This document shows, one piece after another, positions 33,732 to 42,709 of a stretch of DNA of 64,000 bases; within the stretch, counting starts at the first letter, position 1, and every line of letters begins with the position of its first letter. Under the pieces are notes generated by a model that did not search any database, was not told the origin of the DNA, and worked only from the letters and a program-made list of their open reading frames with translations. Location of the stretch: the NCBI RefSeq assembly GCF_006717045.1, contig NZ_VFPH01000001.1:1612001-1676000 (forward strand), read 5' to 3'. This stretch comes from Pseudonocardia cypriaca (GTDB taxonomy: Bacteria > Actinomycetota > Actinomycetes > Mycobacteriales > Pseudonocardiaceae). The translations under genes and the position numbers were made by a program.

Positions 33732-34502
33732 ATGACCTCACGGATCGACCCCGACGGCCCGAGCGCCGGATATCGCCGCGTGCTGCTGAAGCTGGGCGGC
33801 GAGATGTTCGGTGGCGGGGCCGTCGGGGTCGATCCCGGGGTTGTCGAGACCGTCGCCCGTCAGATCGCCGAGGTCGTCGCCACCGGTGCGCAGGTGGCGG
33901 TGGTGATCGGCGGCGGCAACTTCTTCCGCGGTGAGGAGCTGCAGCAGCGCGGCATGGACCGCGCTCGCGCCGACTACATCGGCATGCTCGGCACCGTCAT
34001 GAACTGCCTCGCCCTGCAGGACTTCCTGGAGCGCGAGCACCACGTCGACACCCGCGTGCAGACCGCCATCACGATGGGCCAGGTGGCGGAGGCGTACATC
34101 CCGCGCCGCGCGATCCGGCACCTCGAGAAGGGCCGCGTCGTGATCTTCGGGGCGGGTGTGGGCATGCCCTACTTCTCCACCGACACCGCGGGTGCGCAGC
34201 GCGCGCTGGAGATCGGGGCCGAGGTCGTCCTCATGGCGAAGGGCGTCGACGGCGTCTTCACGGCTGATCCGAAGCTCGACCCCGGCGCCAAGCTGTACGA
34301 CGAGATCACCCACCGCGAGGTGCTCGAACAGGGCCTGAAGGTTGCCGACGCCACGGCCTTCAGCCTCTGCATGGACAACAAGATGCCGATCATCGTGTTC
34401 AACCTGCTCGTCGAGGGGAACATCGCACGAGCGGTGCGGGGTGAGAGGATCGGCACTCTGGTCAGCACCCCGGAGTTTGCGGAAGGCAGGGACACGCCGT
34501 GA
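33732..34502 (+). CDS. pyrH: UMP kinase
   Basis: 256 residues of the amino-acid-kinase fold: RVLLKLGGEMFGGG, VVIGGGNFFRG, NCLALQDFLE, AKGVDGVFTADPKLDPGA and ATAFSLCMDNKMPIIVFNL. Makes UDP from UMP. Stop overlaps the frr start (GTGA). Confidence 0.97.
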   Translation: MTSRIDPDGPSAGYRRVLLKLGGEMFGGGAVGVDPGVVETVARQIAEVVATGAQVAVVIGGGNFFRGEELQQRGMDRARADYIGMLGTVMNCLALQDFLEREHHVDTRVQTAITMGQVAEAYIPRRAIRHLEKGRVVIFGAGVGMPYFSTDTAGAQRALEIGAEVVLMAKGVDGVFTADPKLDPGAKLYDEITHREVLEQGLKVADATAFSLCMDNKMPIIVFNLLVEGNIARAVRGERIGTLVSTPEFAEGRDTP

Positions 34503-35056
34503 TCGACGAGACGCTCTTCGACGCCGAGGAGAAGATGGAGAAGGCCGTCGCCGTCGCGAAGGACGACCTAGCCTCCGTGCGCACCGGCCGCGCCAACGCG
34601 AACATGTTCTCGCGGGTGCTCGTCGACTACTACGGCTCGATGACGCCGATCAACCAGCTCGCCTCGATCAACGTGCCCGAGGCGCGCATGGCGGTGATCA
34701 AGCCCTACGACGCGAGCCAGCTCAAGGCCATCGAGACGGCGATCCGCAACTCCGACCTGGGCCTCAACCCGGGCAACGACGGGCAGATCATCCGGGTGGT
34801 GATCCCGCAGCTGTCCGAGGAGCGGCGCCGCGAGATGGTGAAGATGGCCCGCGGCAAGGGCGAGGACGCCCGCGTCACGATCCGCAACATCCGCCGCAAG
34901 GCGATGGAGGAGCTGCACCGCATCGCCCGCGACGGTGAGGCGGGCGAGGACGAGGTCGGGCGCGCCGAGAAGGAGCTGCAGGGCGCCACCGACCGCTACG
35001 TCCACCAGGTCGACGAGCTGGTCAAGCACAAGGAAACCGAGCTGCTCGAAGTCTGA
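34499..35056 (+). CDS. frr: Ribosome recycling factor
   Basis: 185 residues, full length: EKMEKAVAVAKDDLASVRTGRANANM and the C-terminal helix ATDRYVHQVDELVKHKETELLEV. Splits post-termination ribosomes with EF-G. GTG start. Confidence 0.97.
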   Translation: MIDETLFDAEEKMEKAVAVAKDDLASVRTGRANANMFSRVLVDYYGSMTPINQLASINVPEARMAVIKPYDASQLKAIETAIRNSDLGLNPGNDGQIIRVVIPQLSEERRREMVKMARGKGEDARVTIRNIRRKAMEELHRIARDGEAGEDEVGRAEKELQGATDRYVHQVDELVKHKETELLEV

Positions 35057-35058
35057 CG

Positions 35059-35922
35059 GTGACCGCCTCCTCCTCCTCACACGCTGCGGCGATGGTGCCT
35101 CCGGCCCGCCGGCCGTCCCGGGCCGGGCGCGATCTCGTCGCGGCCATCACCGTCGGCGTCGGCATGGGCGTCGTCATCCTGGTGTCGCTGCTGGTCGAGC
35201 GGCATTTCTTCATCGGGGTGCTGGCGCTGGCCACGGCGGTGGCCACGTGGGAGCTGGCCGGTGCGCTGCGTCGTGGCGCCGGGATCGCGGTGCCGCTGGC
35301 GGTGCTGCTCGCGGGCGGCCAGGCGATGGTGTGGCTGTCGTGGCCCTTCGGGCTGCGTGGGCTCGCCGTCGCCTTCGTGGCCACGGCGCTCGCGGTGCTG
35401 CTCTGGCGGATGCGTGCGGGGTCGGAGAACTACCTGCGTGACGTCGCCGCGGGTCTGTTCACGGCCGCGTACGTGCCGCTGTTCTGCTCGTTCGCGGTGC
35501 TGATGGTCGTGGCGGACGACGGGCTCGCCCGCGTGCTCACGTTCATGATCTGCGGCGTGGCCTCGGACGTCGGCGGGTACGCGACGGGCGTGCTGCTCGG
35601 CCGCCACCCGATGGCCCCGACGATCAGCCCGAAGAAGTCGTGGGAGGGCTTCGCCGGATCGCAGCTCGCGGGCATGGTGGCGGGCGCGTTGTGCGTGCAC
35701 CTGATGCTGGGCGGGGTCTGGTGGGCGGGCGCTCTCACCGGCGCGTTGCTCGTCACGTGCGCCACGATGGGCGATCTGATCGAGTCGATGGTCAAGCGCG
35801 ACCTCGGCATCAAGGACATCAGCAATCTGCTTCCCGGCCACGGCGGGCTCCTCGACCGGATGGACTCGCTGCTGCCCACCGCGTTCGTCGCCTGGGCGTT
35901 GCTCAGCATCGTCGCCCCGTGA
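35059..35922 (+). CDS. cdsA: Phosphatidate cytidylyltransferase
   Basis: 287-residue polytopic membrane enzyme making CDP-diacylglycerol. The CdsA signature sits at the C-terminus: KRDLGIKDISNLLPGHGGLLDRMDS (~250). About seven membrane helices. GTG start 2 bases after frr. Confidence 0.95.
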   Translation: MTASSSSHAAAMVPPARRPSRAGRDLVAAITVGVGMGVVILVSLLVERHFFIGVLALATAVATWELAGALRRGAGIAVPLAVLLAGGQAMVWLSWPFGLRGLAVAFVATALAVLLWRMRAGSENYLRDVAAGLFTAAYVPLFCSFAVLMVVADDGLARVLTFMICGVASDVGGYATGVLLGRHPMAPTISPKKSWEGFAGSQLAGMVAGALCVHLMLGGVWWAGALTGALLVTCATMGDLIESMVKRDLGIKDISNLLPGHGGLLDRMDSLLPTAFVAWALLSIVAP

Positions 35923-36650
35923 TCCGCGGGTTGCGCCGCCTCGCCGGGGTTCCCGACGAGGCGATCCCGAGCCCCAACATCTGGAACTGGCCCGACGTCT
36001 ACGAGCGGGAGAACCGCGCTCAGGACGCCGACGGCGCGATCTGGGCCGCGCTGCGGGAGGCCGCGCCGTGGGCCGGCCGGGACGTGCTGGACGTCGGGTG
36101 CGGCGACGGGTTCCACCTGCCGGTCTTCGCCGCCGAGGCCGCCTCGGTCACGGGGGTGGAACCCCATGCCGGCCTGGTGGAACGCGCGCGCGAGCGCATG
36201 GGCGGGCGGGCCACCGTGCACCGGGCGGGGGCGGCCGCGCTGCCCATCCCGGATGCCGGCGTCGACCTCGTGCACGCGCGTACCGCGTACTTCTTCGGGC
36301 CCGGCTGCGAGCCGGGGCTGGCCGAGGCCCAGCGGGTGCTGCGGCCGGGGGGCGTGCTCGCGATCGTCGACATCGACGCCACCGTCGCGCCGTACGGGGA
36401 CTGGATGCGCGCCGACCTGCCGCGCTACCGCCCGGACCGGGTCGAGCAGTTCTTCGAGCGCCACGGCTTCTCCATGCGCCGCATCCTGACGACCTGGCGG
36501 TTCCCCGACCGGGACACACTGGAAGCGGTGCTGCGGATCGAGTTCTCCCGGCCCGTGGCGGAGCGGGCGATCGCGGCGACCACCGGCCTCGCCGTGCCCG
36601 TCGGTTACCGGCTGCACGTGCGGCGCAAGGAGGCGTTCGCGGGGCCATAG
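35919..36650 (+). CDS. SAM-dependent methyltransferase
   Basis: 243 residues. Motif I VLDVGCGDGFHLPVF (~52), then VTGVEPHAGLVERARERM, LPIPDAGVDLVHARTAYFF and RVLRPGGVLAIVDIDA, a Methyltransf_11 enzyme of unknown substrate. The GTG start overlaps the cdsA stop, so it is translated with the phospholipid gene; a homologue in this place is common in actinobacteria. Confidence 0.9.
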   Translation: MIRGLRRLAGVPDEAIPSPNIWNWPDVYERENRAQDADGAIWAALREAAPWAGRDVLDVGCGDGFHLPVFAAEAASVTGVEPHAGLVERARERMGGRATVHRAGAAALPIPDAGVDLVHARTAYFFGPGCEPGLAEAQRVLRPGGVLAIVDIDATVAPYGDWMRADLPRYRPDRVEQFFERHGFSMRRILTTWRFPDRDTLEAVLRIEFSRPVAERAIAATTGLAVPVGYRLHVRRKEAFAGP

Positions 36651-36700
36651 GTCCCGGGGCGTGCGGAACCGCGTGGCGCGTCCTCGCTACCGTGGGTGCC

Positions 36701-37231
36701 ATGCGTGCCACTCGGGTTCCCTACCTCGAGCCGATCGTCGGCGCGGCGTGGTGGACGGTCGGCGCGGCTGCGCTCGATCCCGGCGTCGGCACGGTCGTGC
36801 TGGCCGCTGGGCTCGGCGTCACCGGCCTGCTCGTCATGGCCCTGCGGACCCGGCACGGGTCCGGCGAGCCGTTGCGGCGTGGCGGCCGGGGCCGGTTCCT
36901 CCGGCTGCTCGGCGTCACCGCGGCGCTGATCGCCGTTGCCAGCACCGCACTCGGACAGCTGTCCTGGGGTGAGCTCGCCGTGCCGGTGGCCGCGGCCCTG
37001 GTCGGCGTGGCGGCCCTCATGCTGTCCTCGCAGCTGGACGAGCGCTCGCTGCTCGCGCTGGGAGGCACGCTGATGGTGCTCGGGGCGCTGGGGGCCCTGT
37101 TGGCGCTCCGCTCGGCCGGTGCGCTGTACCCGCAGGGCGTGGTCGGGCTCGTCGCCGGTGGGCTGTTCTGGCTGACGAGCGCGCACCGCACGGGGCTGCT
37201 GGCTGAGGTGCGGTACCGGGCGCGGCGTTAG
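36701..37231 (+). CDS. Conserved membrane protein, unknown function
   Basis: 176 residues with about five hydrophobic helices separated by short Arg-rich loops (RTRHGSGEPLRRGGRGR). ATG at 36701. I recognise no family. It lies between the methyltransferase and a second membrane protein on the same strand. Confidence 0.75.
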   Translation: MRATRVPYLEPIVGAAWWTVGAAALDPGVGTVVLAAGLGVTGLLVMALRTRHGSGEPLRRGGRGRFLRLLGVTAALIAVASTALGQLSWGELAVPVAAALVGVAALMLSSQLDERSLLALGGTLMVLGALGALLALRSAGALYPQGVVGLVAGGLFWLTSAHRTGLLAEVRYRARR

Positions 37232-37304
37232 TCCCTCTCCCGGGGGAGGAGGTTCCCCCTGCGCCGGGAGGATCGGGGCCCTTGATCGGCGGATCGTTCC
37301 GGGC

Positions 37305-38396
37305 ATGGACATCGTCGCCGCGCGCACGCGCCCGTCGAAGCTGCCGCTCGTCGCCACCGCGTGGTCGGCTCTCACCGCGGTACTCGGGCTGTGGTGGTGG
37401 TTGCAGCCGGCGCAGTACCCGTTCCCACCCGATCCGGAGAACCCGGCCGGGTCCCTGCTCGATGTGGTGCCGCCGCAGGTGGTGCCGCCCGCGCTCGTCG
37501 TGGCGGGGGTCGTGGGGATGCTGGTGGCGCTCCGCGCTCCGGGCCTCGTACCGGCAACGGCGGTGGCGTGGGTGCTGGTCTTCGGGCTCGCCGTACCGGG
37601 CATCCGGCCGCTGACGCTCACCGGCTACCTGATGGCGATGTTCGGGCCGATCGTGCTGTTCGCGACGGTGCTCGCGGGCGCGTGGCGCTGGCGGGGTGGC
37701 CCGGTGGCGGTCGGCGTGTTCGTGCTGGTGGGGGCGGCGGCCTGGGTCTCGGGCCTCGCCGACGCCGAGGTGCTGAGCCGCTACACCGAGGTCATCAGGA
37801 CGTCGCTGCAGCGCATGGGTCCTCCCGCGATCATGCTGTTCTTCCTGGTCGGAGCCATGGTGTGGGGCGTCGTCGGCGCGCGGATCGTCCTGGGAGGCCG
37901 GGACGGCGCCACGCGGCCCGCGTGGGCCCGCCCGGAGGCCGCGGCGCGCTGGGGGAGGGTGGCGGTGGTCGTCGCCGCGCTCTGCGCGCTGCCGTACGGC
38001 CTGCTGCGGATGACGTGGCTGACCCCGTGGCCGTTGGGGATGGACCCCGCGGAGCTGGCGGCGACGCCGGAGATGCGGCTGCACGGCCTGCTCCTCGGGG
38101 CCGCAGCGCTGGCCGGTGGGGTCCTGACGACGGGGCTGGTGGCACGGTGGGGCGAGGTCTGGCCGCGCTGGATGCCGGTGGTGCGTGGCCGGCCCGTTCC
38201 CCTCGCTGCGGCGGTCGTGCCCGGGGGACTGGTGGCCGCCTTGTTCACGGTGGCCGCTCCGGCGATGACCATCATGGCCGCCGCCTCGGGCGACCTGTGG
38301 CTCCTGATCGTCTTCCCGTTCGTCGTGTGGGGGCCGGCGCTCGGGATCGCCGTGCTCGGGTACGCCTTGCGTCGGCAGGGTAGTATTCAAATTTGA
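37305..38396 (+). CDS. Multi-pass membrane protein, unknown function
   Basis: 363 residues with roughly eight to nine helices, starting MDIVAARTRPSKLPLVATAWS. Pattern resembles uncharacterised actinobacterial integral membrane proteins; no catalytic motif seen. Its last codons (CAAATTTGA) form part of an AT-rich palindrome ahead of the next gene. Confidence 0.8.
   Translation: MDIVAARTRPSKLPLVATAWSALTAVLGLWWWLQPAQYPFPPDPENPAGSLLDVVPPQVVPPALVVAGVVGMLVALRAPGLVPATAVAWVLVFGLAVPGIRPLTLTGYLMAMFGPIVLFATVLAGAWRWRGGPVAVGVFVLVGAAAWVSGLADAEVLSRYTEVIRTSLQRMGPPAIMLFFLVGAMVWGVVGARIVLGGRDGATRPAWARPEAAARWGRVAVVVAALCALPYGLLRMTWLTPWPLGMDPAELAATPEMRLHGLLLGAAALAGGVLTTGLVARWGEVWPRWMPVVRGRPVPLAAAVVPGGLVAALFTVAAPAMTIMAAASGDLWLLIVFPFVVWGPALGIAVLGYALRRQGSIQI
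38387..38396. promoter_or_regulatory. AT-rich palindrome TCAAATTTGA before the NTF2-like gene
   Basis: A perfect 10-bp palindrome in an unusually AT-rich 20-base patch (TAGTATTCAAATTTGAGTTA). It overlaps the stop codon of the preceding gene and ends 24 bases before the GTG of the next. TAGTAT (38381-38386) could be a -10. Likely an operator or promoter; no regulator is assigned. Confidence 0.4.
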
Positions 38397-38420
38397 GTTA
38401 TCCCGAGCTTCGGAGGTCAC

Positions 38421-38867
38421 GTGTCCCAGTCGCCCATCACAGACGCCGGCTTCGGCCCGGCCGAGCAGGACACCGAAGATCTGCTGGCCTGGTTCGCCGA
38501 CTACGACGCGCGTGCCGTCGCCAAGGACGTCGAGGCGATGGCCGACATGGCGCACTTCCCGATCACCGTCGTCACGAACGACTCGGCCGGGAACGGCGTC
38601 ACGCAGGTGTGGGACCGGGAGGCGTTCGTGCGGGCGATGACCGCCGCGACGCAGGGCGACCTCGGCGACCTCACGATGGAGAACCAGCGGCGGCCGACGT
38701 TCCTGAACCGGGACCTCGCCGTGGTCGTCACGGACTCGACGGTGACCGTCGGCGACCAGGTCCGGCACCTGCGCTACGCCGACGTGATGGTGAAGTCGGC
38801 CGGCGAATGGCGCTTCACCAGCATGATCCAGGGCGGTTGGGGCGACATGCTGAAGGAGTTCTCGTAG
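38421..38867 (+). CDS. NTF2/SnoaL-like small protein
   Basis: 148 residues: LLAWFADYDARAVAKDVEAMADMAHFP opening, then a beta-rich part ending GEWRFTSMIQGGWGDMLKEF, consistent with the NTF2-like cone fold. No catalytic assignment. GTG start with CGGAGG 8 bases upstream. Followed after 22 bases by rlmN. Confidence 0.75.
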   Translation: MSQSPITDAGFGPAEQDTEDLLAWFADYDARAVAKDVEAMADMAHFPITVVTNDSAGNGVTQVWDREAFVRAMTAATQGDLGDLTMENQRRPTFLNRDLAVVVTDSTVTVGDQVRHLRYADVMVKSAGEWRFTSMIQGGWGDMLKEFS

Positions 38868-38889
38868 TCGCTGGCACAATCGAGGGGAC

Positions 38890-39996
38890 ATGACTGCCCT
38901 TCCCCTCGTTTTCGACGCGCCTCGACGCGCCCTGCCGCCGCGGCACCTCGCCGACCTCGACCCGGCCGACCGCCGGGCCGTGGTCGGTGAGCTCGGCCTC
39001 CCCGGCTTCCGCGCCGACCAGGTCGCCCGCCACTACTTCGGTCGGCTCACCGCCGACGTCGACGCGATGACCGACCTGCCGGCGGCCGCCCGCGACACCC
39101 TGCGCGAGCTGCTGCCGCCGCTGGTCACGCCCGTTCTCGAGCAGGCCTGCGACGACGGCACCACCCGCAAGACGCTCTGGAAGGGCCACGACGGCACGCG
39201 CGCCGAGTCTGTGCTGATGGGCTACCCGGACCGCGCGACCGTGTGCGTGTCGAGCCAGGCCGGCTGCGGGATGGCGTGCCCGTTCTGCGCCACGGGCCAG
39301 GGTGGTCTGCAGCGCAACCTCTCCACCGGGGAGATCGTCGAGCAGGTGCGGCAGGCCGCCGCCGCGGCCCGCGACGGCGCGCTGGGCACCCCGACGCGAC
39401 TGTCCAACGTCGTGTTCATGGGGATGGGTGAGCCGCTCGCCAACTACAAGCGAGTGGTCGCGGCCGTCCGGCGGATCACGGCGCCGTCGCCGGACGGGCT
39501 CGGGATCTCCGCCCGCGGCGTCACCGTCTCCACGGTGGGGCTGGTCCCGGCGATCGACAAGCTGGTCGCCGAGGGGCTTCCGGTCACCCTCGCCGTGTCG
39601 CTGCACACGCCCGACGACGAGCTCCGCGACACGCTCGTGCCGGTCAACAACCGCTGGAAGGTCGCCGAGGTGCTCGACGCCGCCCGGCGCTACGCGCAGG
39701 CCACGGGGCGGCGGGTGTCGATCGAGTACGCGCTGATCCGCGACGTCAACGACCACGCGTGGCGCGCCGACCTGCTCGGGAAGCTGCTGCGCCAGCACAT
39801 CGGCCAGTCGCGCGTGCACGTCAACCTGATCCCGCTCAACCCCACGCCCGGCAGCAAGTGGGACGCCTCGCCGCGCCGGGTGCAGGACGAGTTCGTCGCC
39901 CGCGTGCAGGCGGCAGGCATCGCGTGCACCGTGCGGGACACGCGGGGGCGGGAGATCGCGGCCGCCTGCGGGCAGCTGGCGGCGTCGGAGGCCTGA
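38890..39996 (+). CDS. rlmN: Dual-specificity rRNA/tRNA adenine-C2 methyltransferase RlmN
   Basis: Radical-SAM enzyme methylating A2503 of 23S rRNA and A37 of tRNAs. 368 residues with the 4Fe-4S triad CGMACPFCATGQGG (~122-135) and NVVFMGMGEPLANY. The two catalytic cysteines are in CTVRDTRGREIAAACG near the C-terminus (second) and CDDGTTRK near 87-97 region (upstream domain). ATG 38890. Confidence 0.95.
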   Translation: MTALPLVFDAPRRALPPRHLADLDPADRRAVVGELGLPGFRADQVARHYFGRLTADVDAMTDLPAAARDTLRELLPPLVTPVLEQACDDGTTRKTLWKGHDGTRAESVLMGYPDRATVCVSSQAGCGMACPFCATGQGGLQRNLSTGEIVEQVRQAAAAARDGALGTPTRLSNVVFMGMGEPLANYKRVVAAVRRITAPSPDGLGISARGVTVSTVGLVPAIDKLVAEGLPVTLAVSLHTPDDELRDTLVPVNNRWKVAEVLDAARRYAQATGRRVSIEYALIRDVNDHAWRADLLGKLLRQHIGQSRVHVNLIPLNPTPGSKWDASPRRVQDEFVARVQAAGIACTVRDTRGREIAAACGQLAASEA

Positions 39997-40005
39997 GCGG
40001 GTCGG

Positions 40006-40911
40006 CTAGCGGCGCACCCCGCGCCGCGTGGCGAAGCCGACGGCGAGCCGGTACGCGGTGGTCGAGGGCGGCAGGCGGTGCCCCGTCCGCGTGTGCGGGG
40101 CGTAGACGGCCTTCCCGCTCGGGCCGACGTCCAGCCACCCCGTGAACACGTGCTGGTGCTGGCCGATGACGTGCCGGGTGAAGGCGTGGGCGGTGAGGCC
40201 GGCGCGGCGCCCGCCGGCGGGGAGCAGGCCCGCGGGGGCGTCGAGCAGCAGACCGCCGCCCGTCACGCCGGCCAGGCTCACCGTGACGACGCACGGGAGC
40301 CCGTCGCCGTCCACCCAACCGAGGACCGGGTCGGGGAGGCTCTTGATCGCAGCGGCCGCCTTCCGGTGGTCGATCCGCGGCCCGGTGCCGCGCGCCGGTG
40401 GGGACTGGGCAGGTGCGGGCGGCGGGGACGCCGCGCCGAGGACGCACGGTTCGCCGCGGCAGGTGAGGTCGGGCCAGACCGTCGCCCTGCTCGTGGCCAC
40501 GGTGATCTCCGAGCGGGTGTGGTAGACGCGCAGCCAGTGCCGCCAGAGCGCACCGGTGGGCCGGGCGCCGTCGGCGCGGTCCCACGCCTCGCCGAGGTGG
40601 GAGGGGTAGTCCTCGATGGGGTCGGACACGGACGCCGGGCCCTGCAGGAGGACGAACTCGGGGCGGTCCGTCGCGCTGTGGGCGCGGGTGTGGAACGCGA
40701 GTGCGACCCGGGGATCGGCGCGGATGCGCTGGAGCTTGCGGGGTGCGCCGATCGAGCTGTTGACGGTCACCGTCGCAGCGGTGCGGTCCCGGCAGCGGAA
40801 GTTGGTGAGCGGGGTCAGCACGACACCCGCGGCCGGGGTGCGGTGCGCGAGGACGACGACCTGGTCGCCCCCCACGATGTCGTCGACCTCGTCGGACCAG
40901 CGGAGCGCCAT
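40006..40911 (-). CDS. Pyridoxamine 5'-phosphate oxidase-like FMN/F420-binding protein
   Basis: 301 residues. N-terminal split-barrel features VVVLAHRTPAAGVVLTPL, LQRIRADPRVALAFHTRAHS and FVLLQGPASVSD; the second half (~170-301) resembles another split-barrel module. Cofactor (FMN or F420) not determinable. ATG at 40911 is chosen; longer frames would cross the operator. Divergent from a TetR gene with a 23-bp palindrome between them, so it is the probable TetR target. Confidence 0.78.
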   Translation of the reverse strand: MALRWSDEVDDIVGGDQVVVLAHRTPAAGVVLTPLTNFRCRDRTAATVTVNSSIGAPRKLQRIRADPRVALAFHTRAHSATDRPEFVLLQGPASVSDPIEDYPSHLGEAWDRADGARPTGALWRHWLRVYHTRSEITVATSRATVWPDLTCRGEPCVLGAASPPPAPAQSPPARGTGPRIDHRKAAAAIKSLPDPVLGWVDGDGLPCVVTVSLAGVTGGGLLLDAPAGLLPAGGRRAGLTAHAFTRHVIGQHQHVFTGWLDVGPSGKAVYAPHTRTGHRLPPSTTAYRLAVGFATRRGVRR

Positions 40912-40926
40912 CAGCCGAGACTTGCC

Positions 40927-40949
40927 GTCTCGGCAAAATTTGCCAAGAC
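40927..40949. promoter_or_regulatory. 23-bp palindromic operator between PPOX-like and TetR genes
   Basis: Eleven-base arms (GTCTCGGCAAA and TTTGCCAAGAC) around a central A, one mismatch. It is 15 bases from the minus-strand ATG (40911) and 29 from the TetR GTG (40979), ideal for repressing both. Confidence 0.7.
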
Positions 40950-40978
40950 TGCCGGTCTCGTCATCTAGGGTGTGCGTC

Positions 40979-41593
40979 GTGGCACGCGAGAAGCCCGCAG
41001 CTCGGGCCCACACGGGTCGGCGTCGCAACGAGGCCGCCCGGCTGGCGATCCTGCGTTCGGTCGCCCGCGCGGTCGAGGAGGGCGCCACCCTCGACCAGCT
41101 GACGATCGACCGGATCGCCGCAGGCGCGGGTGTCGGGCGGCAGACGATCTACCGGTGGTGGCCGTCGAAGGGTGCGGTGCTGGCGGAGGCGATGGCGGAC
41201 AGCGCCCAGCGGCTCGCTCCGCGGCCCGACTCCGGCTCGCTCCGCGACGACCTGCGGCTCTTCCTCGCGGCCACGTTCGACGTCGCGGGCCGGGAGCCGG
41301 TGGTCGGCCTGCTGCGGTCGGTCGCGGCTGAGGCCCAGCGCGATCCGGCGACAGCGGCCGCACTGGCCGAGTTCGCGGGTGCGCGGCGTGCCGAGCTGGT
41401 CGCCATCCTGGACGCAGCCCGCAACCGCGGCGAGGTGCACCGCGACGCCGACGCGGAGCTGCTGGCCGAGCAGGCGTTCGGCCTGCTGTGGTATCGGATC
41501 GCGGTGAGCGGGGAGCCGGTCGACCCGGCGCTGGCGCAGCGCCTCGCCGCGGGGCTGCTGGCGCAGGTCGGTGGACGGGAGGCGGCTACTTGA
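40979..41593 (+). CDS. TetR-family transcriptional regulator
   Basis: 204 residues. N-terminal HTH: AILRSVARAVEEGATLDQLTIDRIAAGAGVGRQTIYRWWPSKGAVLAEA (~24-70), then a TetR_C ligand domain with SLRDDLRLFLAATFDVA. GTG start at 40979. Convergent overlap of 8 bases with the DNA ligase gene. Confidence 0.92.
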   Translation: MAREKPAARAHTGRRRNEAARLAILRSVARAVEEGATLDQLTIDRIAAGAGVGRQTIYRWWPSKGAVLAEAMADSAQRLAPRPDSGSLRDDLRLFLAATFDVAGREPVVGLLRSVAAEAQRDPATAAALAEFAGARRAELVAILDAARNRGEVHRDADAELLAEQAFGLLWYRIAVSGEPVDPALAQRLAAGLLAQVGGREAAT

Positions 41594-42653
41594 CGTCCAG
41601 GACGTCGGCGAGGTCGAACTTGATCGGCCGCTCCAGCTGCTCGTACGTGCACGACTCCGGGGCGCGGTCCGTGCGCCAGCGCACGAACTGGGCGGTGTGG
41701 CGGAACCGGTCGCCCTCCATGTAGTCGTAGCGGACCTCGACCACGCGCTCGGGCCGCAGCGGCACGAACGACAGGTCCTTGCCCGCGTTCCAGCGGCTGG
41801 TCTCGTTCTTGCGCGGGGTGCGCTCGCCCTGCTCGTAGGCTGCCCAGTTCCACGGGTGCTCGTCGAACGTGGTGACGAGCGGCTGCAGCTCGGTGAGCAG
41901 CTGCCGGCGGGTGGCCATCGGGAACGCCCCGACCACGCCGATCGAGTTGAGCACTCCGCGGTCGTCGTAGAGGCCGAGCAGCAGCGAGCCGAGCGCGTCC
42001 GGGCCGGACTTGTGCACCCGGTAGCCGGCCACCACGCAGTCGGCCGTGCGCTCGTGCTTGATCTTGCTCATCACGCGCTTGTCCGGCTGGTAGGGCAGGT
42101 CGAGCTTCTTCGCGATGAGCCCGTCGAGCCCTGCGCCCTCGAACTGCTGGAACCACTCGCGAGCGGTGTCGAGGTCGCGGGTGACCGGCGTGAGGTGGAT
42201 CGGTGGCGCCGCGTCGGCGAACGCCTCCTCCAGCAGGGCGCGCCGTTCGGCGAAGGGTCGCTCGGTGAGGTCCTCGTCGCCCAGCGCCAGCAGGTCGAAG
42301 GCGATGAAGCTCGCCGGCGTCTGCTCGGCCAGGAGGTTCACGCGGCTCGCGGCGGGGTGGATGCGCTGCTGCAGCGCGTCGAAGTCGAGGGTGTTGCGGG
42401 CGGTGTCGGCCACCACGATCTCCCCGTCGACGACCGCCCGATCGGGGAAGTTCGCCAGGATGGCTTCGACGACCTCGGGGAAGTAGCGGGTCATCGGCCG
42501 CTCGTTGCGGCTGCCGATCTCCACCTCGTCGCCGTCGCGGAAGATGATCGAACGGAACCCGTCCCACTTGGGTTCGTAGCTCTGACCAGCGGGGATGTCG
42601 CCGATCGGCTTGGCGAGCATCGGCGCGACTGGCGGCATGACCGGGAGCTTCAC
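41586..42653 (-). CDS. ligC: ATP-dependent DNA ligase, LigC type
   Basis: 355 residues. Adenylation motif I YEPKWDGFRSII (nucleophile Lys ~28), then GSRNERPMTRYFP, VVDGEIVV (motif III), IAFDLLALG, EGLDG-like AGLDGLIAKKLD (motif IV), and KIKHERTADCVVAGYR (motif V). C-terminal OB-fold. No polymerase or nuclease domain, so LigC rather than LigD. LigC enzymes support base-excision and minor NHEJ repair. GTG start at 42653. A separate LigD-type polymerase lies at 46867. Confidence 0.92.
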   Translation of the reverse strand: MKLPVMPPVAPMLAKPIGDIPAGQSYEPKWDGFRSIIFRDGDEVEIGSRNERPMTRYFPEVVEAILANFPDRAVVDGEIVVADTARNTLDFDALQQRIHPAASRVNLLAEQTPASFIAFDLLALGDEDLTERPFAERRALLEEAFADAAPPIHLTPVTRDLDTAREWFQQFEGAGLDGLIAKKLDLPYQPDKRVMSKIKHERTADCVVAGYRVHKSGPDALGSLLLGLYDDRGVLNSIGVVGAFPMATRRQLLTELQPLVTTFDEHPWNWAAYEQGERTPRKNETSRWNAGKDLSFVPLRPERVVEVRYDYMEGDRFRHTAQFVRWRTDRAPESCTYEQLERPIKFDLADVLDVK

Positions 42654-42692
42654 GGACGCAAGTCTGCCGCATAACCCGTAGACGTAAAGGGT

Positions 42693-42709
42693 ATGCATGA
42701 CTCATGCAT
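42693..42709. promoter_or_regulatory. 17-bp perfect palindrome over the MarR start codon
   Basis: ATGCATGA-C-TCATGCAT, a perfect inverted repeat whose right arm contains the MarR ATG (42704). It also lies 40 bases upstream of the ligC start on the other strand. Most likely an autoregulatory MarR operator. Confidence 0.6.
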
